Below the pieces are notes generated by a model, which searched no databases, was not told the DNA's origin, and was given only the letters and a program-made list of their open reading frames with translations. Positions 15,322 through 22,202 of a DNA stretch of 31,771 bases are shown in pieces. Location: NCBI GenBank assembly GCA_016840945.1, contig JAEORJ010000298.1, forward strand, positions 1-31,771, written 5' to 3'. This stretch comes from Candidatus Gerdarchaeota archaeon (GTDB lineage Archaea; Asgardarchaeota; Heimdallarchaeia; JABLTI01). Both the position numbers and the translations under genes were made by a program. How positions within the stretch are numbered: position 1 is the first letter of the stretch; each line of letters opens with the position of its first letter.

Positions 15322-17100
15322 CTAAACATCAAAAATTTTCCACTTTCGATCTTCAAAATCGAATAATTCATGCAATGGATTGAAGATTGACTTGTAGATT
15401 TTAATCGTATAAAAATTAGAATCAATATTTGAACTATCAATGACTTGTTTGATGACATTTTTAATAGGATGATCGTGTGATGTTCCAGGTAGCGTTAAAA
15501 CAATACGATCATAAAGAGTCATTTGTCCCATAAATGAAAAAACACGTAATTTATCTAAGAGTTCTGTTAATTCTTTTTCTTTAGCAATAGTATCTGAGAG
15601 AAGTTCAAAAACCATTATATTCGTGCCTGTAGGGGTAAAATTCCTCATAAAGATAGTATAATTTAATATTCCCTTCTTTCGGGCTCGTATTTCCAATTGG
15701 TTTAACAAATCAGTTTGTGGGATTACATCATCTAAGGGGATATTGTTCTTTTGATAAAAGTTTGTTAACTCATTAACCCATACAGAGTATCTGGCTTTCA
15801 GTAAGAATTTCCCTTTGATTAATGAAAGGAAATATAGCTGGTTATAATCAAATGTTACTGGATCATCATCAAAAACCATTGAAAAATCTCTTTTTTCATG
15901 TGAGAAGGTGAATTTCGTAAGATAGGAATCATCCTTATTCATAAGCTTCTCGAACAGGTTAATTGTGGGATTGTATGGATAGTTAGTGACTGTACCATAC
16001 ATTAATCGTTCTCTAATAAGTTGAAGATTATAATCTTTTATGTTCCCTTTGTCCTTAAAACTTCTTAATTTATTATTTAATATCTCGCTAAATAAATGAG
16101 GACATGTTAAAGAGGGTGAATATATGATGTAAGAATTGCCACTATATCCTTGATATAATTTCTTCAAATAAGGTAATTTGCCAATATAATCCAACAATTT
16201 TTGGGAGGATTTATCATTCTCCATTTCAATTTTAAGGAAATAATTGTGAAGATTTAATCTAGCAAAATCTATATTTGCCAACCAAAAGGTGGAATAGGTT
16301 GACATTAGATCTTTGAAATAATTTCTAACGGTATTTTGGTGAGTCTTTAATTTTTTAGCAATTGCTGAAGTTGAGCCATTCTCATATCCTAAATCTACCA
16401 AAGTCTCTACTAGATTTATTAGTTTACTATTAAGATAAATAGGAGCTATTACATCTTCTTCCCTAACGGTTTTTTCGATCACCCATTTGCTAAATTGTTT
16501 CCCAATCTCCTCTTCAGTTAAATTAGTATTTTTTATAATCTCTTGATATTTATCAAATAATTGTTTAAATGTGATGCCTTTTGAAAACAACAACATAAGT
16601 AGACTGTTCCAGTAAGAATAGCTAAAACCAGCTATATCTGTAGAGTAGATACGTGAACCAATGGAACCAATTGCAGGGTGATCAAAGGTTGTTACATTAA
16701 TTAAATCCTTTATCCACAATATTGAGATTATATTAATAATCAATTCATCTACATCAGTAATCTCCTTTTGAACAAAATGTAGAATGCTCTCTTTAACAAT
16801 AATAAAATATAACAAGTAACTTTGGGCTTGTACTTGCAAATCAAATAACCAATCACCAATAGTTATTGAATCTTGGGTACGCTTAATAGCAAACCTAACA
16901 CCATAATCTTTCTTCACTCGACCAAGAGAGATATTCCTGATTTTTTGTATCTGTTCAGTATTTAGTATTGTTCCAAGATGGCTAACAGTTTTATCCAATA
17001 TCATTTGGAGAACTTCTACACTATCATTTCTATTTTGAACGGGTATCCGCATTACCCGCTGAATATAATAAGTAATCTCCTCATCTATTGGTGTGGTCAT
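15322..17100 (-). CDS. Large Lrp-like helix-turn-helix regulator, 592 residues
   Basis: A winged-helix-type DNA-binding region is visible around residues 235-275 (STSAIAKKLKTHQNTVRNYF). It is followed by a segment like the Lrp/AsnC effector (RAM) fold at about 284-362 (NYFLKIEME, then YQGYSGNSYIIYS). A second segment of the same pattern is at about 494-570 (TNIMVFELLSD, then RIVLTLPG). Residues 415-485 may hold a second HTH. The N-terminal 230 residues are helical and unrecognised. Ordinary Lrp proteins have about 150 residues, so this is a greatly enlarged relative. It probably acts as a cytoplasmic transcription factor. It is divergent from the small secreted-peptide gene at 17419, which makes that promoter a natural target. 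Start: ATG with GGGTAAG just before it. Confidence 0.75.
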   Translation of the reverse strand: MTTPIDEEITYYIQRVMRIPVQNRNDSVEVLQMILDKTVSHLGTILNTEQIQKIRNISLGRVKKDYGVRFAIKRTQDSITIGDWLFDLQVQAQSYLLYFIIVKESILHFVQKEITDVDELIINIISILWIKDLINVTTFDHPAIGSIGSRIYSTDIAGFSYSYWNSLLMLLFSKGITFKQLFDKYQEIIKNTNLTEEEIGKQFSKWVIEKTVREEDVIAPIYLNSKLINLVETLVDLGYENGSTSAIAKKLKTHQNTVRNYFKDLMSTYSTFWLANIDFARLNLHNYFLKIEMENDKSSQKLLDYIGKLPYLKKLYQGYSGNSYIIYSPSLTCPHLFSEILNNKLRSFKDKGNIKDYNLQLIRERLMYGTVTNYPYNPTINLFEKLMNKDDSYLTKFTFSHEKRDFSMVFDDDPVTFDYNQLYFLSLIKGKFLLKARYSVWVNELTNFYQKNNIPLDDVIPQTDLLNQLEIRARKKGILNYTIFMRNFTPTGTNIMVFELLSDTIAKEKELTELLDKLRVFSFMGQMTLYDRIVLTLPGTSHDHPIKNVIKQVIDSSNIDSNFYTIKIYKSIFNPLHELFDFEDRKWKIFDV

Positions 17101-17121
17101 CTTACCCTACAACTGATTATC

Positions 17122-17133
17122 TTATATATAATT
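17122..17133 (-). promoter_or_regulatory. Putative TATA box of the 592-residue regulator
   Basis: The minus strand reads ATTATATATAAG about 22-33 bases before the ATG at 17100. At normal archaeal spacing, transcription would start within a few bases of the ATG, giving a very short or absent leader. This is one of the clearest TATA-like elements in the window. Confidence 0.55.
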
Positions 17134-17324
17134 TTTAACAAATAGGACTTTAACAACAATATTTCTGAATTTTTATTAACTTATGCATATATATTAATCA
17201 GTATAACTAAGTTAACTTTCAGACTAATGAAATTAAAATATTATTATATCGACAAAAATCTAAGCAACCAAATTACTAACGAAATTAACAAAAAAATGTT
17301 AAAAATAACCTATTTTTGATAAAA
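17134..17324. other. Divergent intergenic region upstream of the small peptide gene
   Basis: An AT-rich stretch of about 190 bases between two outward TATA boxes, one for the 592-residue regulator and one for the small gene. No reading frame of note is present. Repeated AGTTAA/TTAACT-type words occur (around 17210, 17288, 17300 and 17348), which could be regulator contacts, but they are too degenerate to claim as operators. Confidence 0.4.
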
Positions 17325-17335
17325 ATATATAAAAA
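17325..17335 (+). promoter_or_regulatory. Putative TATA box of the 48-codon peptide gene
   Basis: ATATATAAAAA lies at the position expected for transcription starting near 17355, so the RNA would begin at or within the first leader hairpin. The sequence is close to the archaeal TATA consensus. Confidence 0.55.
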
Positions 17336-17355
17336 GGACAATACAAAGTTAACTG

Positions 17356-17400
17356 TGAAATGTTTTAGCTTAACATTTCAAATCCTTTAAAGGATTTTTT
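17356..17400 (+). promoter_or_regulatory. Structured leader: two hairpins before the peptide ribosome site
   Basis: TGAAATGTT (17356-17364) pairs with AACATTTCA (17372-17380) around a 7-base loop. Directly after it, AAATCCTTTAAAGGATTT (17380-17397) is an 18-bp perfect palindrome that runs into six Ts ending at 17400. The ribosome site GAGGA (17404-17408) follows at once. A stem followed by a U-tract just before the ribosome site resembles an attenuator or a structure controlling access to the start. Mechanism is inference. Confidence 0.55.
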
Positions 17401-17418
17401 GAAGAGGATGATGAAAAG

Positions 17419-17565
17419 TTGAAGAAAATAAATCCAAAAGTAACAAGCTTAGTTATCATGCTACTTAGCATGTTGATCGCTGGTGGGGCTATAGCAGCCA
17501 ATGAAATTGCTGGTCAACCTGGTCTTGACAATAGTGCCGGAGACGATACCGATACAGGTATCTAA
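17419..17565 (+). CDS. 48-residue predicted secreted acidic peptide
   Basis: TTG 17419 to TAA 17563-17565, with GAGGA 10 bases upstream. The product has a textbook Sec signal: basic start MKKINPK, hydrophobic core VTSLVIMLLSMLIAGG, and an A-I-A cleavage motif ending at residue 26. The predicted mature part is about 22 residues, begins ANEIAGQPG and ends DDTDTGI. It carries five acidic residues, no Lys or Arg, and no Cys. The gene has its own TATA box, a hairpin leader and a strong terminator, which argues that it is real and well expressed. GC content is visibly higher than in its surroundings. It sits between a large regulator (divergent) and a CheY-like protein. A signalling peptide or a small surface component are both possible; I recognise no family. 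Confidence 0.7.
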   Translation: MKKINPKVTSLVIMLLSMLIAGGAIAANEIAGQPGLDNSAGDDTDTGI

Positions 17566-17620
17566 ATTGCAAGTGTGGAAATATAATAAATTCAATATAA
17601 TTAACAATTGGGATTTATTG

Positions 17621-17678
17621 TGCTGCGCAGCATTTGTTTAGTTCGCGACTAAACAAACCCCCTCTTTTTTCTTTTTTT
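17621..17678 (+). terminator. Strong hairpin plus T-tract terminator of the peptide gene
   Basis: TTTGTTTAGT (17633-17642) pairs over all 10 bases with ACTAAACAAA (17648-17657) around the loop TCGCG. This is followed by five Cs and the T-tract TCTTTTTTCTTTTTTT. Just before it lies a perfect 12-bp palindrome, TGCTGCGCAGCA (17621-17632). This is the clearest bacterial-style intrinsic terminator in the window. Confidence 0.8.
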
Positions 17679-18001
17679 GATGTTTTTTAACTGATTTTGA
17701 GATTAAAACCTGCTTTTTTAATTATTTTTCATCAAAAAATGCTATTTTTAGACATAAATAAGGTTCTTTTACTTAAATTTTTATCTAAGTAAATATACAG
17801 ATTTGTGTGACCAAAAACGAGGGGTTTTTATATGGTCTTTTAAAATTAAAAAAAATAACTTTAGACGGAAGAGGAATTAAAAAAATCAATTTTAAAGCGA
17901 GCTAAAATTTTGAAAGAAACTAAATAAGCTTCTTAGCAGTAATATAAAATTGAGATAACATACCCAATAACCCAGCGAAAGTTAAAGGAGAAATGTAAAA
18001 A
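17679..18001 (+). promoter_or_regulatory. Spacer and promoter region of the CheY-like gene
   Basis: 323 bases with no convincing gene. TTTTTATAT at 17825-17833 is a TATA candidate, which would place a start near 17858 and leave a leader of about 140 bases. It lies inside an imperfect inverted repeat: GACCA at 17809 with AAAAAC next to it, answered by GTTTTT and TGGTC ending at 17837. This could be an operator over the promoter. AAGGAG at 17985-17990 is the ribosome site for ATG 18002. Several T-runs occupy the left half. Confidence 0.5.
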
Positions 18002-18361
18002 ATGTGTAAAATCATGATCGCCGAGGATGATCCTTTAATTAGAAACCTATTTCGCAAGATATTACAGCAGAAGGGCTACGATACAGTAGAAGCTGTAGAC
18101 GGTGAAGAAGCAATACGAATGTGGGATGATCTCTGCGAAAAGCCGGATATTATTATTGTTGACTACCGAATGCCAAAAGTAAATGGCTTAGAAGTAATAA
18201 GAGAAATCCTCGATAGAGACCCGAGAAGTAACATCTTGATGATTACTGGTGATCCGAGAATAAATCAGGACACTATGACCGACACAGGAATTAAAATTAA
18301 ATCGAAACCAGTTAAAATGGAAGAATTCCTCAGTGAGATTCGAAGTATAGCTCAGATCTGA
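18002..18361 (+). CDS. Single-domain response regulator (CheY-like)
   Basis: A 119-residue receiver domain with no output domain. Acidic Glu8-Asp9-Asp10, phospho-acceptor Asp54 (IIIVDYRMPKVNG), Thr82 (MITGDP) and Lys102 (SKPV) are all present, so phosphorylation should be possible. Such proteins act by binding partners or as phosphate carriers. No histidine kinase with an intact phospho-His is in the window. The closest candidate partner is the receiver/kinase-like protein at 14032-15138. GC content is a little higher than in the neighbours. AAGGAG lies 11 bases before the ATG. The HNH-like gene follows after 89 bp. Confidence 0.93.
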   Translation: MCKIMIAEDDPLIRNLFRKILQQKGYDTVEAVDGEEAIRMWDDLCEKPDIIIVDYRMPKVNGLEVIREILDRDPRSNILMITGDPRINQDTMTDTGIKIKSKPVKMEEFLSEIRSIAQI

Positions 18362-18450
18362 GCACTGGTAAATGAAAGCACCGTTAAACCAGGAAAAATA
18401 TAGGTAAAAAAAGAACCGGATAAAAACCAGGATCAGGAATAGGAATTATT

Positions 18451-18963
18451 ATGCAATGGACAAACTTTGTTCAAAAAAGAAGGATCAATTATGAGAAGTT
18501 ATCGGTTGAATTATTACCGATAACCGCTCGATCCAACTCCTTGTTTCAAGAATATAATAAGCGTGATAGATTAGATAAGTGGGTTGAGATAAAAAATGAC
18601 CTTATGACTCGAGAGGGTCGAGTTTGCTATTTTTGTAAGAAAGAGGCCACGGATTTTCATATTACTGAATTCTGGGAATTTGATGATGAAAACAATACCA
18701 TGATTCTCAAAGAAATGCATCAATTATGCGAAATGTGTTACAAGATAAAAAGAACTGATATTTGGTTTTTCACTGATTTTGGAAAAGAACAACTTAAGAA
18801 TTTAGGCCTTTGTAGAGAGGATTTAATTGAACATTATTGTAAAGTAAATGATTGTTCTTGGAAAGAATTCGGTGAAGAATGGCAGAAAGCAGTAGATGCT
18901 TGGAGAAAGAGAAATCAACAATTATGGACAATTGATTTTGGTGAGTATCAGTTATCTAAATAG
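18451..18963 (+). CDS. HNH-like zinc-binding protein
   Basis: A 170-residue protein with a central Cys4-type metal site: CYFC (residues 59-62) and LCEMCYKIKR (Cys93, Cys96), with a WEFDDE segment between. This arrangement, plus the C-terminal VNDCSWKEFGEEW and WTIDFGEY stretch, recalls a family of HNH-endonuclease-like proteins known from bacteria and phages (from memory, not searched). The classical catalytic His-Asn-His order is not clear: His70 and His90 are candidates only, so nuclease activity is uncertain. AGGAATAGGAA precedes the ATG. The neighbouring CheY-like gene is in the same direction, but a functional link is unproven. Confidence 0.65.
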   Translation: MQWTNFVQKRRINYEKLSVELLPITARSNSLFQEYNKRDRLDKWVEIKNDLMTREGRVCYFCKKEATDFHITEFWEFDDENNTMILKEMHQLCEMCYKIKRTDIWFFTDFGKEQLKNLGLCREDLIEHYCKVNDCSWKEFGEEWQKAVDAWRKRNQQLWTIDFGEYQLSK

Positions 18964-19032
18964 GATAAAAAAAACTAGTTTTATGCAAGACTTTACATAC
19001 TTTCACTTATTTCTTTTTTAATTGTGATTTTT

Positions 19033-19449
19033 ATGTCAGCTGATGATCAAGATACAATTCGAGAATTGGTAAAAGATTATATCGCAATTATGGAAGCTTG
19101 TGATGAAAAACGGTTTTTAGATATTTGGCATCCAGAAGCAAGAAGATTTGGTCTAGGAAATAGGAATGAATTAGGAGTTATGAATTCAGAAGAAATAATA
19201 AAATTCTCAATAAACGGTTTGAGAAATCTCAAAAATCAATTACCAAACAAAGAAACAATTAAATTCACTATTGATAAAATTGTTGATATTAAAGTTATAC
19301 AAAATATAATTGCTGCTGTAGAATTACATTGGCATATGATTCTACCTGGGAGTAAAGGTACCCACCAAACATTAATTCATCTAGCAAAACATAATAATAA
19401 ATGGTTAATTGTAAATGTTCTTGATAAAGGATTTGAAGATGAAATATGA
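19033..19449 (+). CDS. NTF2-like / SnoaL-type small protein
   Basis: A 138-residue protein that looks like a cone-shaped NTF2/SnoaL fold. A helical start (QDTIRELVKDYIAIMEACDEKRFLDIWHPEA) is followed by strands ending AAVELHWHMILPG, then TLIHLAKHNNKWLIVNVLDKGF, typical of DUF4440/lumazine-binding-type members. Such proteins bind or transform small ligands, and no catalytic residues can be named. GTG 19024 is also in frame, but ATG 19033 gives the usual family start. No ribosome site is seen before it, so a leaderless transcript is possible. It converges on the next gene with a 13 bp gap. Confidence 0.75.
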   Translation: MSADDQDTIRELVKDYIAIMEACDEKRFLDIWHPEARRFGLGNRNELGVMNSEEIIKFSINGLRNLKNQLPNKETIKFTIDKIVDIKVIQNIIAAVELHWHMILPGSKGTHQTLIHLAKHNNKWLIVNVLDKGFEDEI

Positions 19450-19462
19450 AAAAAGAACTAAA

Positions 19463-20197
19463 TCATATAAGATGATTGAGCTCTTTTAACAATTTATTAA
19501 CTTCTTTTTGTTCACTTTTCGTTCCATTCCTTTTTAATTCGAGAATTTTTCTTAGAGCAGTTTCTAAACTATCTTCAAAAACATTTAACATAGATTTAGC
19601 ACGTTCAGCTTCTTGGCTAATACCAATAGGAGGGGGCATTTTGATCATGTCTTCTAAGCGCTCTTTTGGATCATAAGGTTGCTTTGCCTTCGCTAATGCA
19701 TTCCTGAAATAATCAATTAGAAGTCTCCAAATGGTTTCATTTTTTGAACCGTTCAATAAAGATGAAATTGCTAATAATGGATAGTCAATCATAAAGAAAT
19801 CAATTGAAAAAACCACTTCTAGTAAGATATCGTAAGAGAAATCTCGTTCAAGTAATTTACCTAATTCCTTTAGTGAATTTACAGTATGGACGCTAGTAAA
19901 GGTCCTTAGTATTTCCTTTTGTTCATTTTCAGAATAATTAGTAAAGCTCCTTACAATATCAACAAGATAGGGATCAGTTTTCTCATTGAAATATCTCATT
20001 AGCTTTATTGCTTCATAAGTAACCTTCTTGTTTTCATGTTTCAAGAATTTAGCAACTAATGAAGCATCTGATTCTTTTAATACTATACTATCATCCTTCG
20101 TAGCACCAGTTAAAATTATTTTATTATCAGCTATTTTTGCAGTAATGAAAGGAGAGGATAGAATTTCTAATAATAATTCAGATTTGTTAGTTTTCAT
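19463..20197 (-). CDS. Helical protein of unknown function, 244 residues
   Basis: I do not recognise this protein. After a short strand-like start (FITAKIADNKIILTGA) it is almost entirely helical, with leucine-rich segments at intervals of about 35-40 residues (HENKKVTYEAIKLMRYF, NEQKEILRTF, YDILLEVVFSIDFF). This could be a HEAT/ARM-like array. The C-terminus is a charged helix (ALRKILELKRNGTKSEQKE). No signal peptide or membrane segment is seen. There is no clear ribosome site, and AT-rich TATA-like sequence directly precedes the ATG, so it may be leaderless. It is divergent from the frl-like pair with a 139 bp gap and could be an associated factor. Confidence 0.65.
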   Translation of the reverse strand: MKTNKSELLLEILSSPFITAKIADNKIILTGATKDDSIVLKESDASLVAKFLKHENKKVTYEAIKLMRYFNEKTDPYLVDIVRSFTNYSENEQKEILRTFTSVHTVNSLKELGKLLERDFSYDILLEVVFSIDFFMIDYPLLAISSLLNGSKNETIWRLLIDYFRNALAKAKQPYDPKERLEDMIKMPPPIGISQEAERAKSMLNVFEDSLETALRKILELKRNGTKSEQKEVNKLLKELNHLI

Positions 20198-20266
20198 AAT
20201 AATATAATATTATTTTACTTGTTTATTAATTTTTTAAGCGAAAAAAAATGATCTATTGTGAAGGAA

Positions 20267-20276
20267 ATTTAAAATA
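20267..20276 (+). promoter_or_regulatory. Putative TATA box of the frl-like operon
   Basis: ATTTAAAATA, preceded by purine-rich GAAGGAA that could serve as a BRE, lies 60-70 bases before the first ATG. This would leave a leader of about 40 bases with GAGGA at 20325-20329. Confidence 0.4.
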
Positions 20277-20336
20277 ACATTAATTGCTAGAAGTTGGGTG
20301 AAGTAACTTATTAAAACAAATTTTGAGGATGAAAAA

Positions 20337-21356
20337 ATGGTTCAAAAATTTATCAAAGAAGAATTTATTCAGACACTAAATAAAGCAATTGAAATAATAC
20401 CAGAAGCAGTAAATCTAGGAAAAAAATTAAGCGAAAAAAAATTTAACAGAGTTTTTTTTGTTAGTTGTGGAGCACCAAATAGGATTATGTTCAATTTTGA
20501 ATATTGGATACAAAAAATTATTACTAACCTTGAGGTTAGAAATTATTTTCCAGCAGAATTTGTTAATCAAAATACAAATGCATTAGATGAAAAAACGTTA
20601 GTAATATTAGGGTCGTATTCAGGGACAACAAAAGAAACAGTTGCAGCAGCTGATTTTTTGTTAGATAAACCTTGCACAACAATAGCAATAACTCAAACAC
20701 CTGATCTTCCACTAGCTAAGAAAGCCCAACATACGTTATTATTTGGTAAAACAAAAAGTGGTGATTATTTAAGATTCATTATCGCTTTAGCGTTTCTAAG
20801 CGCATTATTAAGCGAATTGGATAATCATTGGGATTTTCATGAAGAAGTGCTTTCCTCATTACGAGCATTACCTCAAGTATTAGCTAAGGCAATAGAACAA
20901 TCAGAAGAACGAGTGAAAAAAGAAGCCCAAGAATTAAAAGATAAAGAACATATTTATGTAATCGGTTCAGGACCTGCATATGGAACAGCTTATATTTTAG
21001 CTAAGTGTGCTTTAACCGAGATGGTTTGGTTACCCTCTCATCCAATTATTGGAGCAGAATTTTTCCATGGAGCATTTGAAGTATTCAACGATAAAACACC
21101 TGTTATAATATTTGTTGGAGAAGATCCATCCAGACCAGAAGCTGAAAGAGTAGTAGAATTTTGCAAAAAATACACTAAAAAACCAATCATTTATGATACA
21201 CGAGATTATTCAATGGACGGAATAGAACTAAAGGTACGAGGGATAGTTTCATCATTATTATTGGATGCTGCTACAAGGAGGTTACCGGATTATTTAGCTG
21301 AACTAAGAGGGCATGATAAATCTCAAAGAAAGTATATGGGAGTGATCGATTATTAA
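20337..21356 (+). CDS. frlB: SIS-domain deglycase/isomerase, FrlB-like
   Basis: A 339-residue protein with two SIS sugar-phosphate domains (about 35-165 and 200-320). The first has the phosphate-binding VILGSYSGTTKET; the second has YVIGSGPAYGTAYI and the GAEFFHGAFEVF motif (Glu241, His244), matching the GE-x-x-HG signature of the family. The end RKYMGVIDY is close in pattern to the RRYYGGLVEY ending of FrlB. FrlB/FraB enzymes split phosphorylated fructose-amino acids to glucose 6-phosphate and amine. The adjacent FrlD-like kinase strongly supports this role over GlmS-like functions. GAGGA lies before the ATG. Exact amine (lysine, asparagine or other) unknown. Confidence 0.82.
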   Translation: MVQKFIKEEFIQTLNKAIEIIPEAVNLGKKLSEKKFNRVFFVSCGAPNRIMFNFEYWIQKIITNLEVRNYFPAEFVNQNTNALDEKTLVILGSYSGTTKETVAAADFLLDKPCTTIAITQTPDLPLAKKAQHTLLFGKTKSGDYLRFIIALAFLSALLSELDNHWDFHEEVLSSLRALPQVLAKAIEQSEERVKKEAQELKDKEHIYVIGSGPAYGTAYILAKCALTEMVWLPSHPIIGAEFFHGAFEVFNDKTPVIIFVGEDPSRPEAERVVEFCKKYTKKPIIYDTRDYSMDGIELKVRGIVSSLLLDAATRRLPDYLAELRGHDKSQRKYMGVIDY

Positions 21357-22168
21357 TGGTTAGTATTGTTGGTGTCGGAGATAATGTAGTAGATAAATAT
21401 GTAAATAAAGGAATGATGTTCCCTGGTGGAAATGCTGTTAATGTTCCTACCCTTGCACATAGATATGGTGCTATAGGAAGCTATGTAGGTTGGCTAGGGA
21501 ATGATATTTATGGCAAACTTATCTTAAATGCTTTACAATCTGAAGGAATTGATACCAGCCATTGTTATATGTTTGAAGGAGACACAACTTATGTTGAAAT
21601 ATCTTTAGTAGATGGCAATCGCACGTTCGGAAAAGTTAGGCGAGGTATGAGTGGAAAAATTGTTCTAAACGATGAAGATTATCAATTTATTGCTAAACAT
21701 ACACTCACTCACTCAAGTATCTATAGTAAATTAGAAAATAGTATTCAACGTTTACATGAGGAAGCAAAAATCCTTTCATTTGATTTCTCATCAGATTGGT
21801 CAGATGAATATTTGAATAAAATAGCTCCAAATATCGATATAACCATTCTCTCTCTTGAAGAACAAACAAAAACAGACATTCATGAAAAAGCACAATGGAT
21901 ACATGATATGGGACCAAAAATAGTTTTATTAACGCAAGGAGAAAAAGGAGCTTATTTGTTTGATGGAGAAATTATGCATCATCAAAAAATCATTCCCACT
22001 AATGTTATAGATACATTAGGAGCTGGAGATGCATTTGCAGCGAGATTTTTAGTTGAATATTTATCTGATCAACCTTTGAAAATTGCTTTAAGAAAAGCTG
22101 CAGAAGCAGCCGCTGAAACTTGTGGATATTTTGGAGCATTTGGTCATAGTGCAAAAATAGTAGATTAA
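21356..22168 (+). CDS. frlD: PfkB-family kinase, FrlD-like fructosamine 6-kinase
   Basis: A 270-residue ribokinase/PfkB-fold kinase. The early MFPGGNAVNVPTLAHRYG, the middle ILSFDFSSDWSDEYL and the catalytic DTLGAGDAFAARF (Asp225 as base) match FrlD in order and wording. FrlD uses ATP to phosphorylate fructoselysine at C6 of the sugar. ATG overlaps the TAA of the SIS gene by one base (TAATG), implying coupled translation and a shared pathway: kinase first, deglycase second. Length is normal. Other PfkB sugars cannot be excluded by sequence alone. No uptake system or regulator for the substrate is recognisable beside it. Confidence 0.85.
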   Translation: MVSIVGVGDNVVDKYVNKGMMFPGGNAVNVPTLAHRYGAIGSYVGWLGNDIYGKLILNALQSEGIDTSHCYMFEGDTTYVEISLVDGNRTFGKVRRGMSGKIVLNDEDYQFIAKHTLTHSSIYSKLENSIQRLHEEAKILSFDFSSDWSDEYLNKIAPNIDITILSLEEQTKTDIHEKAQWIHDMGPKIVLLTQGEKGAYLFDGEIMHHQKIIPTNVIDTLGAGDAFAARFLVEYLSDQPLKIALRKAAEAAAETCGYFGAFGHSAKIVD

Positions 22169-22202
22169 TTAAACCTAATAATACTGAAAGTAAAAAAGAA
22201 AA

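Noticed and set aside
17866..17877. Possible small ORF after GAAGAGGAATT in the leader of the CheY-like gene
   Set aside because: The purine-rich run looks like a ribosome site, but no ATG, GTG or TTG with a frame longer than a few codons follows.
18362..18450. Repeated AAACCAGG words between the CheY-like and HNH-like genes
   Set aside because: Only two imperfect copies at uneven spacing; too little to call a repeat array or operator.
20198..20216. AT palindrome-like run directly before the unknown helical gene
   Set aside because: ATAATATAATATT-type runs are expected by chance in this composition, and the symmetry is not exact.
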